Shown: positions 10,938 to 22,557 of the stretch, in pieces
Layout: the number at the start of each line of letters is the position of its first letter
How positions within the stretch are numbered: position 1 is the stretch's first letter
Source of the DNA: Perognathus longimembris pacificus
Lineage: Eukaryota > Chordata > Mammalia > Rodentia > Heteromyidae
DNA length: 64,000 nt
Direction: 5' to 3'
Assembly (NCBI RefSeq): GCF_023159225.1
Contig: NC_063173.1
Span: 6,516,352 to 6,580,351, forward strand
Notes under the pieces: generated by a model
Told to the model about the DNA's origin: nothing
What the model saw: the letters and a program-made list of their open reading frames with translations, nothing else
The model's database searches: none
Position numbers and translations under genes: made by a program

Positions 10938-11165
10938 CCGCCTGGCATGGGTGGCTCTCACCGGTCATCTGCGCTGCTCAGAAGGCTGAGATCTGAGGAT
11001 CACGGTTCAAAGCCAATCAGGGTACAAGTCCAAGACACAATCTCCAAGTGCAGGTGTGGTGCAGTGATAAGGTGCCAGCTTTGCGTGAAGAAGCTAAGCC
11101 AGAGGGCAAGACCCCGAGGTCAAAACCAAAGCACAAACTCCGAACAAGACAAAAACAAAGCCCAG
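10938..11165 (+). repeat. B1-dID-type composite SINE, diverged
   Basis: 'gcctggcatgggtggctctc' head, 'aaggctgagatctgaggatc' 'acggttcaaagccaatcagg', then a weak ID half 'aagaccccgaggtcaaaacc'. Overlapping 110-128 residue open frames come from this copy and its flank. Confidence 0.82.
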
Positions 11166-12427
11166 GAGCAGAGGGGTTTTCAGAAGCAGCATTTGACAGG
11201 AAGGCCCGGTGAGTCTGCACGCGGGAAGAAGCCCTGGCTGAGAAGAGCACATTCCACTTGTACATATGTATTCTTAAGTGTCCACATGAAAATGGAATTA
11301 ACACGGAAGAGGAAAGATAAGGCAATACGTTAGGCAGGTAATCGTACAACTTCCAGGAAGGTTTCCCATGCCTTCCATGTCAATCCCTTATCTTTTACTG
11401 ATAAAGTCATCCTCTAAAGAGTGGTCAAAGACCTCATTCCTAGGCAAGAGTTTGAGCCCTGGTATTTCAGATCAGGATTCAGTTTTCCCCTAAGTTACAC
11501 TACCTCAGTAGAAAGCAACTTCAATTCTCACCAGTCAGCCAGTATAAATAGTGCATTGCAATTTTGAAGAATGGGTACAGTTTCTAAGGGCAGATTTCTG
11601 GAATCGACGAACACGAGGAGAAAACCCCTTGGAGGTAGACATGAGAACAACTTTCAGGAGAAGCCCAGAAAAACACAGTGAATGTAGGGTTCCCATCCTC
11701 ACATGATAGGTAGCAGAAGAAAGAGCAAAATGATTGAAACCAGGCCAGGGGAGGATTTGAAGACTGTGCCAGAAGGTTATTTAACAAGTCATAGGAAGAA
11801 TGGTATGAGGAATGCATTTTTCAGAAGTGAATGTTCCAGTTCTGCTCACTCAACTTTTACTGCAGTTTTTAATAGGCATTAGGAAATGTACTTTTAAAAT
11901 GAGAGCTGAATAAATTGCAAGACCCATGTTTGAAAATTCTCTTCTGTAATGTGGTACGAGTACCATTGGTAAACCTCTGCCTGTTTTCTGCCCAGGACGT
12001 GGATTGCTTGCAGAACCCTTGAGAAGGTGCCAGGAACCAGGTAGCTTGGAACACAGATGTCTTTTGAGTGGGGCATCAGATAATTTATCTTTAGATGACC
12101 AAGTGTAGAGGAGGCTGCCAGAGTGGACCTGCAAGTATACTCCAAGGTCAATGTTGTGTGCATCTGGTAGATGTTTGACCTAAGGTAAGGTCATGTATCC
12201 AAAGCAACCCGATTCCTAGGCAATTTCTTAACAGAACAGAAAACGGCTGCTTAAGGACAGGAAACACAAATGTATCTATGCAAATACTAAAAAGTATCAA
12301 GTATATAGTATAGTATAGCATAAAGTAAAAAGTATACTAAAAAGTTTAAGCAAGAAATACAAAAGTAACTATGCAAATACTACAAATGTCAGTTTAGAAC
12401 CATGGGAAGATTAAAAGTAAAGAGAAG
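11166..12427. other. Unassigned sequence with paired octamer motifs
   Basis: No known repeat recognised across about 1.2 kb. Two copies of a ~25-bp phrase containing ATGCAAAT lie at about 12266-12290 and 12355-12383. Confidence 0.45.
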
Positions 12428-12505
12428 AGGAGTTGAGCAGAGCAGCCTACACCTGTAATCCCAGCACTGAGGAGGTACGGCAGGAGATCGGGGGTGATCG
12501 ATATA
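12428..12505 (+). repeat. B1-like SINE fragment
   Basis: 'gcctacacctgtaatcccag' 'cactgaggaggtacggcagg' 'agatc' is the B1/7SL head, close to the standard rodent B1 wording. No ID half follows, so this may be a plain B1. Confidence 0.75.
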
Positions 12506-13194
12506 CTTAGAATCGGTATATTAGAATTCATTTCATAAAAGAGAGAAGAGGAGAAATAAAGAAAGCACACCTTAAGTGGAGGAGTAAGACAGATGCACAG
12601 AAGATGAAGGGAAAAAAAATGGCCTAAGGAAAAAAAAAGGCAGAGTGAGAAGATGATACACCTCACTCTCCATATTCATACTCCACTTGATTAGTCATCT
12701 TCTCCTATGCAGTAGACCTCATAGCCACTTCAGAGACAAGCAAACTGACCCTACCAGAGATTAAGTACTTCTTACTAAGTAAATAAGATTATATGAATGA
12801 TGAATTATAAGACTGAATTTAAACATTTATCTTGCTTTAAAAAAAAATCACTGAACTGGCTTTACTGCCTACAGAGTAAAAAAAAAAAAAACATCAAAAT
12901 CCAACTGGATGTAAAATCCTCCTGTGATCTGGGCTCTCTGGAACATTCTAGGCCCCACCAAATACTCAACTAAGGTCCAAGTAGTGCAACCATTGCCATT
13001 GCCAGTCTATTTTCCTACTCCCTGTTCCTTTCTCCTTCCCCTCAGGGCTGACTTCTCAATACTTCACAGCTCAGCCTTGGCATTCCTTTTCCTTCTCTCT
13101 TCATCTCATCCAGCTGAGTGAAGGGTCCTTTCCCCTTAGGAGCCGAGAAGGCCCCCCAAATACTGATGGCATTCCATTGCAGTCACACCCTAGC
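12506..13194. other. Unassigned sequence
   Basis: Contains A runs near 12840 and 12880. No repeat family or exon recognised. Confidence 0.45.
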
Positions 13195-13290
13195 CAGATT
13201 GTAAGCCCTGGAAGGCTGGAGGTCATGCTTTCTCAGTTTTACCAGCCTGTGGCGCCTGGCACCTCCTAGTGATCCGCTGAGTCCATTCTC
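13195..13290 (+). repeat. L2-like 3' fragment
   Basis: 'gtaagccctggaaggctgga' 'ggtcatgctttctcag' ... 'tggcgcctggcacctcctag' follows the L2 3' order (gtaagctcc..gagggcaggg..cagcgcctggcacatagtag). Confidence 0.5.
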
Positions 13291-13860
13291 CTACTCCACG
13301 GGAGTTCCAGCTCCAGAAGCTGGAGAGTACAGCTTTGTTTTTCTTGGTTTGCTGTTCATTAGTTCAAGTTCTTGGTTTAAGTATCAACAGAAGAAAAGTG
13401 CATATCAATATTTCCATAGTCCAGTCCTCAAGCACAGAAACAAGGATGGAGAGTCATTGAAACTGACAGCGAGCAGCCCTGGCAGCAAGTCCTGGGGCTG
13501 GGATCGCGGGTGAGGTCTCCTCCCTTCAGCGCCATCTTCCCCGACTCACCAGTAGAATTCTAGTTACTCAATTTTCTGTCTATCAGGGTCCTTCATTACA
13601 TTGTATAAGGAAGTAGTGATAAATATCCATCTATAGCTGAGTAGTCTTAGATATACAGTTATCCACATATCCCTGGATTGCTTCCACGGAGGCAACAAAA
13701 TGTGGGCTGAAAATATTGGGAATATTAAAATTGAATTAAAGGTGTACAGATTTTTTTTCCTTGTTATCATTCCCTAAACAGTACAGTGTGACTACTTACA
13801 AAGCATTTATATTGCAGCAAGTATTGTTAAGTGATAAGACGTGATTTAGAAATAGATAGA
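13291..13860. other. Unassigned sequence
   Basis: A short GC-rich patch lies near 13480-13550. No exon with recognisable coding sequence seen. Confidence 0.45.
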
Positions 13861-13861
13861 A

Positions 13862-14105
13862 GCTGGGTGCCCGTGGTTCACACCTGTAATCCTAGCCACT
13901 CAGGAGGCTGAGATCTGACGATCGCTGTTCAAAGCCATCCTGGGTAGGAAAGTCCAGGAGTCTCCTATTTCCAGTTAAGCACTAAAAAGCTGGAAGTGGA
14001 GCTGTGCCTCAAGTGGTAGAGTGTTAGCCTTAGGCTCTGAGTTCAAGCCACAGGACTGTCACACACACAGGCATCCATGCACACGCATGCACACACACAC
14101 ACAAC
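13862..14105 (+). repeat. B1-dID-type composite SINE with CA tail
   Basis: A good head ('tgtaatcctagccactcagg' 'aggctgagatctgacgatcg'), middle 'gggtaggaaagtccaggag', ID half 'ggtagagtgttagccttagg', then a CA-rich tail. Confidence 0.9.
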
Positions 14106-14134
14106 ACACCTCTCATATATATATCACTTTGGAC

Positions 14135-14570
14135 TATAGATCCAAAAGAACGAAAATCAGTGTACCAAAAAGATCACTGCATGCCAATGTTTATTGTAGC
14201 ACATTAGTAATAGCTAAGATACAGAATTAGCCCAGAGGCTCATTATTGATGAGTGGATACAGAAGACCTGGTGAATGCACACTCATACAAAAATATTACT
14301 CAACCATAAAGAAGCATGACTCCTGTTATTGGCAGCAAAATTGATGAACTGGGGGATACCGTGTGAGATATTCTGCCAGGTACAAGAAGACAAGTGCAGC
14401 CTGCCCTCTCACGTGTGCAACCTTAGAAACATGGACCTGTGTGTAGAATGAAGATTAGAGGTTGGGGGCAGGGAGGGAAAGGGCGGATATAAAGAAGGTG
14501 AATTTGATCAAGGCATGCTGTTTGCATGTGTTGAAACATTATGCAAATACATATTAGTTAAAATGCAAAC
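14135..14570 (+). mobile_element. Old LINE-1 3' end (ORF2 C-terminus plus 3' UTR)
   Basis: Carries the LINE-1 phrase order 'ccaatgtttattgtagcaca', 'aatagctaagata', 'gatgagtggatacagaagac', 'aaatattactcaaccataaa', then a G-rich UTR. Heavily mutated: no open frame survives. It differs from the younger LINE-1 copies at 26 and 43 kb and is probably a much older subfamily. Confidence 0.85.
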
Positions 14571-15429
14571 AAAACCTGAAGGACACAGGAGGCCTGCCAT
14601 TTGTCATATGAAAACACTACTGATGTTTTGCATAGACTTGAGCATCCATTGATAGCGCTATCTGTGACATGTCCTATACCCACTCCCTCATGGATACAAG
14701 AGATGGCTGTGCTTCATTTTAATAGAAGAACGGTAGAATAGCCTATGACTTAGCATGCATGAAGTCTTTTAAATCAAATGTTCTTGAAAATGTAGCTCCC
14801 AAAAGAATTTATTCGTTTTCATGACTGTTTTGAAGATCGAAATCTTAAGAGCCAGAGGTCAAGGTCTTTAGAGCAGGAAGTTCTGGGAAAGGAATGTTTT
14901 CTTTCCTTTTGCCCCACCACATAAACTTGTCTTACATCGTCTTTCATGCTTTCTCGTTCTTGGCTCCTTATAAGCCTGTTTTGGTATAAGTTCCTTCTAG
15001 TCTAGTAGAAGACAGGTTCTAGGTCTTACTTTCCTTTTGGCTCTCGTGTAGGACTCAAGATTGTGTAGGTTTATGCAAGTGTTACTGAAACGCTTGCCAA
15101 ACTCAGATACTCTGCCAACCCTGTCTGTAGGATTCCTATTAAAAAAAATCCCTCTATTGTGATTTATTCAAGAGAAATCTCAGCTTCAAAAGAAGCTTAA
15201 ATATTTCCATTACTCAACACCTCTCCCCTCTTGATTTCACTAAATCTTACACTCACACTTATACAACTTCATTGAAATGAAGCTAAGCTCCTATTCTTTT
15301 CTTCAAGGAAGTACAGTGCAGCTCTCAACATGAAAACATTCTAGATTTTTCTTCCCTTGAAGCTACAAAGGGACATAATTTGCCCCCAACAGCATCCACA
15401 CCAATGCACACTGTGCAAAAGCCATTCTC
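14571..15429. other. Unassigned sequence
   Basis: SINE-free, with no repeat recognised. Joins the candidate regulatory stretch that follows. Confidence 0.4.
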
Positions 15430-15790
15430 CGCCATTTCACACTTAAATCATTCCCGCCGAGATGATTTAAACTTTTGTTTTTACTTTTGCAGTAGCAAAT
15501 GTGGTTTGAAATAAACAGAACTCCTAGAAATTAGTGTATAAACAAATCTGCCTGGAGAGGAATGGGTAAGCACCACATCCTAAAAGAAGATGCTAGACAA
15601 AAAGGAACAGCGGGCTTTGTTACATGGTTTGACAGGGAGTGGGAGAATGAGGAAAGTGGGGGGAACAAAAATAAAAACAAAAGCAACTGTTCAATTAGTG
15701 CAGATGGAGGGAAAACACCCCACAAGCTAATTGATTATAGCTATCACAACAGCTGATTACAGTGTCTGCCTATCAAACGTGAGGAGGAAA
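15430..15790. promoter_or_regulatory. Candidate enhancer-like unique sequence
   Basis: Repeat-free stretch with clustered homeodomain-type cores (TAATTGATTA at 15728-15737, CAATTAG near 15692), a CAGCTG E-box near 15750 and GATTTAAA/TTTAAA motifs. These are short motifs that also occur by chance. Conservation cannot be tested here, so the regulatory role is inference. Confidence 0.25.
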
Positions 15791-16363
15791 GAAAACCCAC
15801 CCCACAGCACTGTTTGGCTCCCTTTCTTTGGAGAAATACCCTCCAAATGGATGATGTAATATCATCTACTTCTATTCTGCTATCAGAGTAAATCCAGCGA
15901 TGTATCAGGGGGCGGCAGGTGGAATCTGCTGAATCAAAAGTTAAGGCTACCTTCTTAGCTGCCCTTTAGAATCCTGCAGGGGTCAGGTGTGACGTTCTCA
16001 TTATTGTGTGTTATAGCAGAGCACTTTGGGAGTGAAAGCAGGTTTGCTCTCAAACCTACTATACTAACCCACCCCCTTCGGTGACCCATCTGTTTCAAGA
16101 AAGTCTAGAGACACATGCAGTACCTACCTTTGGAAGGACAGACCGATCATAAACAATTTGCAATACAACAAATAATTTGATAATGCTTTAGGGTGCAACA
16201 TGGACAACTCACTCTGGGGATACACAAGGTTTAAGTCAGGTTTTAGAAGTGGGCTTCTAAGATTGTTAGTTGTTTGTCAAACATACACGGAACATGTAGC
16301 ACAACTAGCAAAGATGTGCAAGCAGGGCAACGGAAGAAAAGGAATGAGGAACAATAAGGTGCT
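15791..16363. other. Unassigned sequence
   Basis: No repeat family or exon recognised. Confidence 0.45.
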
Positions 16364-16364
16364 T

Positions 16365-16592
16365 TTTGTCTGTCTTTGCTTGGTCCTTGTACTGGAGCTT
16401 GAACACAGTGCCTTACACTCCAGATTGCCTGTTCATCCAAAGCTGGCACTCTACCACTCGAGTTTCCACTTCTAGTTTTTTGCTGGCTACTGGGGGATAA
16501 GAGTCTTCTGTGTTTATGTGCCTCTACTGGCTTCAAGTCATTATTCTAAGATCTCAAGCTCTTGAGGAGCTGAATTTATAGGCATGAATCTA
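16365..16592 (-). repeat. B1-dID-type composite SINE
   Basis: Complement of the ID half ('ggcactctaccactcgagtt') followed by a weak B1 head ('tctaagatctcaagctcttg'). Diverged. Confidence 0.8.
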
Positions 16593-16866
16593 TAATCCCA
16601 GCGACTCAAGAAAATGCTATTCCATTCTAACCATCAGGTTCCAACACTGAAGGAGCTCTGCCACCTCCAAGCTGTGGGAAGTAAGGGTCGCATTACTGTC
16701 CATGTGTAGCCAGACCCAATTTTGGTCTTAGGCTGTGGCAACAATGGACTTTAGAATAGTAGGTAGTTCTTAGTCACACCCAAACTCCATCTGGGAAACT
16801 TACAAGGCAGGCATCTCTGATCAACTCCAGCACTACTGAACCAGAATCCCTAGGAACAACAAGTAA
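16593..16866. other. Unassigned sequence
   Basis: No feature recognised. It separates a SINE from the HMGB1 pseudogene. Confidence 0.4.
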
Positions 16867-17199
16867 ATGTAGGCCAGGGAGACCCGGAGAGGCAGAAAGG
16901 CAAAATGTCACACATATTCTTTATGCAGGAAGAGGCCAAGCAGCAGCACCCATTTGCTTAAGTCAGCTTCTCAGTCTATGCTACGAAGTACTCACAGGTG
17001 TGGAAGACTGTCCATTAAAGAGAAAGGAAAACCTAAAGCTAAGAAGTTGGATAAATTCTAGTATGAAACCAAAGTTAAACCCTACATCCTTCCCAAGGTT
17101 AAAATGTCCAAGGACTCCAACATACCCTAGAGGCCTTCTTCTTGTCCTGTTCTGAGTATCAGCCCCAAATCAACAAAGAACACCCTGCCTGCCCATTGG

Positions 17200-17274
<75 letters not shown>

Positions 17275-17915
17275 GAGAGAGAGAGATGGAACAAGCCTAG
17301 GGCGGATGGCAGACAGCCTTAGGAAAAGAAGGAAGCTCAGCTTAAGGACCAATGCAAAAAGGATACTGCCGTTTACAAAGCTAAAGGAAAACCAGATGCC
17401 GCTGCAAAGGGAGTTGTCCAGGCTGAAAAGATGGAGTAAAGGAAGAGATGGTAGAGGAAAAAGTTAATAACAATGAATAAGTTGACTCTTCTGCTGTGGG
17501 TTTTTTCCTTGTTGCATTTAAAGCACGGACACACAACTCATTCCTTTTAAAGGAAACACTGAAATGTAAGGCTGTGTAAGCTTTGTTTTAAAAGTGCACA
17601 TTGTCTCTTCTTGCATAGCTAACACACTAGTGAACGTGTCTATAGATTGTCCTGTCCTAGTGGTCTTTCAAGAGCCATTCATCTTGCCTGGTACAGTATG
17701 GGGCTGTAAACTAACACGGAAAGTTAAAGCAAATTCTTGGTTCACAGTACAAGTTATATATGGTTTGCTAGGTTTTGTTTTTTTTAAGTTTTAGATGCAG
17801 CTTATACAAAATAATTGTTCTGTTAAATGAATACCATTCTAATTGCAAAAAAAAGTTGCAGCTGTTTTGACATTCTGAATGCTTCCAAATAAATACAATT
17901 TTGCTTTTTAAAACG
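16867..17915 (+). pseudogene. HMGB1: Processed pseudogene of HMGB1 (coding relic plus 3' UTR)
   Basis: HMGB1 is an abundant two-HMG-box chromatin protein; this is a dead retrocopy. The intron-less order matches the mRNA: a start-region relic near 16867; 'aaagagaaaggaaaacctaa' (17017, parent KEKGKFED); the linker near 17080-17135 ('cttcttcttgtcctgttctg', parent FFLFCSEYRPK); a disrupted box B; 'gggagttgtccaggctgaaa' (17409, parent KGVVKAEK); a nearly deleted acidic tail; and the parental stop in 'aatgaataagttg' (17478-17480). The 3' UTR follows to the 'aaataaatacaatttt' end. In-frame stops, frameshifts and an 85-bp (GA)n expansion inside box B rule out function. The parent could also be a close HMGB1-like copy. 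Confidence 0.92.
17202..17286. repeat. (GA)n microsatellite inside the HMGB1 pseudogene
   Basis: About 42 GA units with one 'GC' interruption. It sits where the parent box-B codons read '...gggagagatgtgg', so it likely grew from that short GAGAG seed. The minus strand gives a false Ser/Leu-repeat open frame. Confidence 0.93.
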
Positions 17916-18029
17916 GGGCCACATCTACCTGAATTATGTATGAGTAAGTCAAATCTTTGTTTCCCAAGCTTTTAGTCTACACAGGTATTACATTAAATGC
18001 ACTGCATTCTTTATCTTCAAGACACTCAA

Positions 18030-18190
18030 AAACCGTAGGGGATAATTACTATAATCTTCAGATATAGAAATGATGTTCGGAGAGCCTCTGAGGTCCAGTA
18101 AATGCTCAATTAAATAATGTGGGAAGCTCACAGAAGCAGGAAGTAACAGATTCTATTTTGAACCCATGTCTGCTAACCACCGCATGCTAG
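18030..18190 (-). repeat. MIR SINE, degenerate
   Basis: Contains complements of MIR core parts ('ataatcttcagatatagaaa' for the 'tttacagatgaggaaac' side, 'ttttgaacccatgtctgcta' for the 'gaacccaggtctgac' side), with an internal insertion or divergence. Tentative. Confidence 0.45.
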
Positions 18191-18542
18191 TCAGTGTATG
18201 TCTCCACGGTTTGTAGCCCATCTTGGCATGTAAATTCTGCAAGATCAAAGGGTAAATTTACGATTATCTTTTTACTTTAAGCTAGATTTTAGGACAGTGG
18301 AAAAAGAAAAGAGGACTGAGTCCGTTTGTCTAACTCAAGACCCTTTCCCCCAGTGGTTCAGAGTATCCCAGTAATCAAGCTGCCTCCTCTCTCAAATACT
18401 GATCCCTTATCCAGGGGAAGGAGCAGGACAAAAATTTTCCCTGGAAGCCTAAGAAAGCTGGGCAGTGCCCCTGCATAAATCTGCAGATCACAATTTTTCT
18501 GTCAGTACGGAGGCTTAATTTCAGAGCTTTGCATTCCTACTT

Positions 18543-18724
18543 GGATTTCTTGCTCACGTCTGGTGCTCTACCACATGAGCTACAGCTCCAATCCAGCATT
18601 TTGCTGGTTAAATGGAGAAGGGACTCTCATAGACATTTCTACCCAGGCTAGCTGCCAACTTCAACCCTCCAGGTCTCAGCAGGCTGAGTAGCTAGGATTA
18701 TAGGTGTGAGCTACTGGCACCGGC
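18543..18724 (-). repeat. B1-dID-type composite SINE
   Basis: Complements of 'gtagctcatgtggtagagca' and the B1 head ('tgagtagctaggattatagg' 'tgtgagctactggc'). The T tail is not retained. Confidence 0.85.
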
Positions 18725-19989
18725 TAGATTTGTTTATAGAAGTGGAGAACTGGGTGCTGAGGAAAGGAACAACAGGTCTGATAAGGCAGAAAGTAGCTGC
18801 CCAGAAAACAGTGTCAGAGTTCACTGACTTGTTCAAAGCCCGATTTCAAAAGATGTGCTTTAACATCTATTTCAGACACTTCAGAAATAGAGGGGCAGGA
18901 AGAAACAAAGATAGGAGAGAGCAAAGGAAGCCGCAAAACTGACCTCAGTGTGAATGTAAACGTTCCTGGATTCATTCACTACATGTTTATCACTGAGCAA
19001 CTTACAAGCATTTTTTTTTAATATTTGCATGGTTTCAATCTGTATGGCTTTCCATTACCATGGCTTAATGAAGTAACACCAGTCCCCACAGCACAATTCA
19101 AATTTCAGCTAGACATTTCACTCACAGTAGATTAAACTTTCATTCACCAATTACTACCTAACAACATATGCGAATCATGACCCCTAACTCACCTTGTCAG
19201 TCTTTCCCAGAGCTGTGGGTGATAGTTACCAGCTCCTTTTATTAGCTTATTCATAGACAGCAAATGTGTGCCTTTTTTTTAAACCATCTCTATCAAGTGA
19301 CATTTTACAAAAAAGTAATCAAAGGGGAACTTTGCAACAAAAATGAAAGCACAGCAGAAATAAAAGCAGTAACTTTAAGTGTGAAGTATAAATGAGACTA
19401 CAAACTACAGAGCAACCGCTGGTTAGGGAAATGCTGGCAGAGCCACGGGTGAGAAATCTTAGTTTCACATCCAGAGGAATTCACTAGAGGCAGCCCTGTT
19501 GCCATACATGAAGAAAGTGGTAGGCATGAAAAATAATCTAGGTGTCCTAACAAATTTGACATTGGCCTAAACCTTGCCATTAAGAAACCCTGGTAGGAAT
19601 TCAAGCATCAACAATGCAAAGGATAAAAGGTTGAACATCCATCCTAAGTCAGAACAGGGCATGACAATTCTCCAGGAGACACTTAGTATCCCAAGTTACA
19701 AGATCAACAAACAGAAGAAGGTCAGTGCTATTCAAACTAGTTTAGAAAAACCAAAGTTTAATCGTGATGCTTCTAATATTCTAGAACAGTATTAACTGTG
19801 CTATTTTAGTAAAAAAAAAAAAAAAGTAAAAATTTTAGTAAAGATAGTCATTTTACTTTTTCATTTCCCTAGATATTTATAACCAACAAAGACTTGGTTT
19901 TGTATCAATGAAAGAGTACTGGAAAGCTAATTATTGCAATGTCATTTTCCTAGGCCTCCAACTATTATCCAAACCAATCATCTAGTGTG
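18725..19989. other. Unassigned, SINE-free sequence
   Basis: No repeat family recognised. Small open frames of 68-78 residues are unsupported. Confidence 0.45.
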
Positions 19990-20160
19990 AGGAGACACAG
20001 TCCCTGCCCTTATCCTAGTGAGCTAATATCAACAAAGTAATTCCAAAACCCATGTGATTAATTATTCCATGTTAAAGAGATACCAGTTCAGCCAGGAACG
20101 GCCATACATGTTTTCAAGGAGGGGTGGATGCAGCTATGGAAAGAAGAAAGGAAGTACCAA
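19990..20160 (+). repeat. L2-like fragment
   Basis: 'cagtccctgcccttatccta' 'gtgagctaa' matches the L2 phrase (ggtccctgccctcatggagcttac), and 'taaagagataccagttcagc' may match the downstream part. Old and diverged. Confidence 0.5.
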
Positions 20161-20167
20161 CTAGGGC

Positions 20168-20199
20168 ACACCCTCTCCCCCCCGCCCCCCCCCCCCCAT
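20168..20199. repeat. Poly-C tract
   Basis: A C-rich run with single T and G interruptions. Confidence 0.9.
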
Positions 20200-20739
20200 G
20201 TCTGAGGGCAATCCAATTTTCTCCAGTCCTGCAAGTCTACTTTCTCACCCCAGGGGCAGGGTGAGGAGGCTCTGAGCTCGTTTTCAAACTGGTTGCCAAG
20301 TGCTCAGTTGCATGGCCAGATGCATACTAATTGCTATTAGAATGCGGCGATACAGGTTAAGACTCCTTCTCAAAGATCACACAGAAATCAGAAGTGCCTA
20401 AAAGTGTGGCCCTTCAGCCCCCCTGTGGGTGAAGAGTTTTCTTACAGTCAGTGGAAAGTGCCTGAATTCAAATCTCTCTGTCCTCAGAAATGAAAGAACC
20501 CCCTGGAAACCAAAGCAGCCCCTGGGCTGTAAAGAAATGTAATCCTGGGAGCCTGTGAGATGCATTTCTGGCTTGAGAATCAGTTTTGGATTTTAAAATC
20601 CAATGTGTATATTATAAATGTATTACATATAGTGTCTTGTCTATCATAAAGCATGTTTGAACCTTTGATTGATAGCCTGTCCCCAGGGAGATACGGGGAC
20701 TGTGACATGCATGCAGCTATACTCAGAATCTGGTAGAAC

Positions 20740-20965
20740 TCTTGCGAGCGCCTGTGGTCAACATTTAGAATCCCAGCTACTCTGGAGGCTGAGATTTACA
20801 AGATCACAATTCAAAGCCAGCCCAGGCAGAAAAGCTTCACAGGACTCCATATGCACAATAACCAGCACAAAGCTGGGCTGGAGGTATGGCTGAGGTGGTA
20901 AAACACCTGCCCAGTAATCACAAAGCTCTGAGTTCACAGCACCACTCAAATAAGCAAGGAAACAA
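20740..20965 (+). repeat. B1-dID-type composite SINE
   Basis: Head 'aatcccagctactctggagg' 'ctgagatttacaagatcaca' 'attcaaagccagcccaggca', then a diverged ID half 'ctggaggtatggctgaggtg' and 'gctctgagttcacagcacca'. Confidence 0.85.
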
Positions 20966-22313
20966 ACAAGTGGGTCCCGCATCTCTTAAAACCGCTGAGT
21001 TTAACTTAGTCTAGGAAGCCAAAAGTCGAGCCCTACGGAGTCAGACAGCTGCCTCCTATTAACGGCTGCAATTGATCACATTAGTCTTTTGGGCACAGCA
21101 CTGAAGGCTTTTAGACGGAATAACCATCTTTTTTTGCACCCTCACAAGTCTAAGAAATGGATTGTCATTTCACAGATGCGGAAGCGGGCTTCACCAAGCA
21201 CGTACTTGAACGCACACCAAATGATCTGAGATGCCATTCTTAGCCACGAAGCTGTGCCGGCTAACCAATGACCCTTTGCAAATACTAAACGACACCCCCC
21301 CCACCCCCGCCCCTAACAAGGCGACCATGAGGCCCAGCGACTATAAAGAATCTAGCTTTTCATAAATGCACATTCCTAAACACACATACCAAGTCGCTGA
21401 TGTAATTCCCATCTGACAGATGTCAAAACCCAAGGCATGAGGTTGGGTGGGTTTCTCAAGGTTGCGTAGCTTATGTGTGGTGAAAGCGAGCGGCAACATT
21501 CAAGTCTGTCAGGTTCTTTGGGACTGGTAAGCCTGCGCTGGGCAGGCTGCCTCCCAGCAGCTGGGCCTTCTAGTTGAAACTGGGACTTGCATTCAGCAAG
21601 TGTCTGCTCTGAACCCATGTGGGTCGGGCCACTTCTGGAACTCATTTATGCATTCAAGTCTGCCGCCAGCACTTCACATTCCTGAGCCTCTCTCTCTCAT
21701 CTCTCCCCTCCTCCTCCTCCCCACCCCTCCCCACCCCTCCCCACCATACACACACTAACAAAAGTCAATCCGCTCAGAGGAAGCCAGTGGAGAATTAACT
21801 CACAGAGTGTGATTTGGGCGGAGAAGGGGCGTCTTCACTGACTCTTGTTTCCCGACACAAACACAGAGCAAGATGTCTGTTAAGCAGAGAAGGCTGAGAA
21901 ATGGCAGGCACAGCTTTTTTTTTTTCTTTCTTTAGGAAGGAAGGGAAGGGGGGATCTGCCACCACCTTTGCGTTTTGTTCTTCACGGCCATAACGTTCCC
22001 CCCAAAAGGAATATGGGTCTGAGAAAAAGCAGCAGGGATCTCACCACAGCACCTCAGCCAGTTCCCAGAGGTTGTCAGCGTAGCAGAGCAGGCAGCAGCT
22101 CCCCAAGTTCAGCCCGGCTTCCCTCCTCCTGGTGCAGTGGTGGCTCCTGAGCCCCGCCCCCCAGCACACACCTGAACCTCTGAGTGGCAGCCTAGGCCTC
22201 CTAGGAGGAAGCCTGCCAGCAGCAGGGCAAGTCCTCAATCCCGGGGCAGAGCTAGCTGCAGGTGCTTCCCAACACAGGAAGAGCCCGCCTCAGAACTGAG
22301 GGGCACTATGGGT
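20966..22313. other. Mixed sequence with MIR relic and CCCCT-rich patch
   Basis: Mostly unassigned and GC-richer than average. A minus MIR-like segment lies at about 21395-21530 ('ttcccatctgacagatgtca' ... 'aggttgcgtagcttatgtgt'), and a (CCACCCCTC)n-like patch at 21708-21746. Overlapping open frames of 60-90 residues on both strands are not recognisable. Confidence 0.45.
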
Positions 22314-22512
22314 TTCTTTTTCTTTGTAAGGCTTGAATTAGGGCCTGTGCCCTGTCCCTGTGCCCTTTTGCTCAAGGCTAGTGCTCTACCACTTTGAGCT
22401 ACGGCTCCACTTGCCATTTTCTGGTGGTTAATTGGGGATAAGAGCCTTAAGAGGTTTCCTGCCCTGGGCTGGCTTTGAACTGTGATCTTCAGATCTCAGC
22501 CTCTGGTGCTTG
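22314..22512 (-). repeat. B1-dID-type composite SINE
   Basis: T-rich tail, 'ggcttgaattagggcctgtg', 'gctctaccactttgagctac', then 'gatcttcagatctcagcctc' as the B1 complement. Good match. Confidence 0.9.
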
Positions 22513-22557
22513 ACTTGGGGCTACTCTCTTATTTCTCCTTTTTAACAGTAGCAACAA

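Noticed and set aside
17170..17352. Ser/Leu-rich 60-residue minus frame
   Set aside because: Product of the GA array within the HMGB1 pseudogene.
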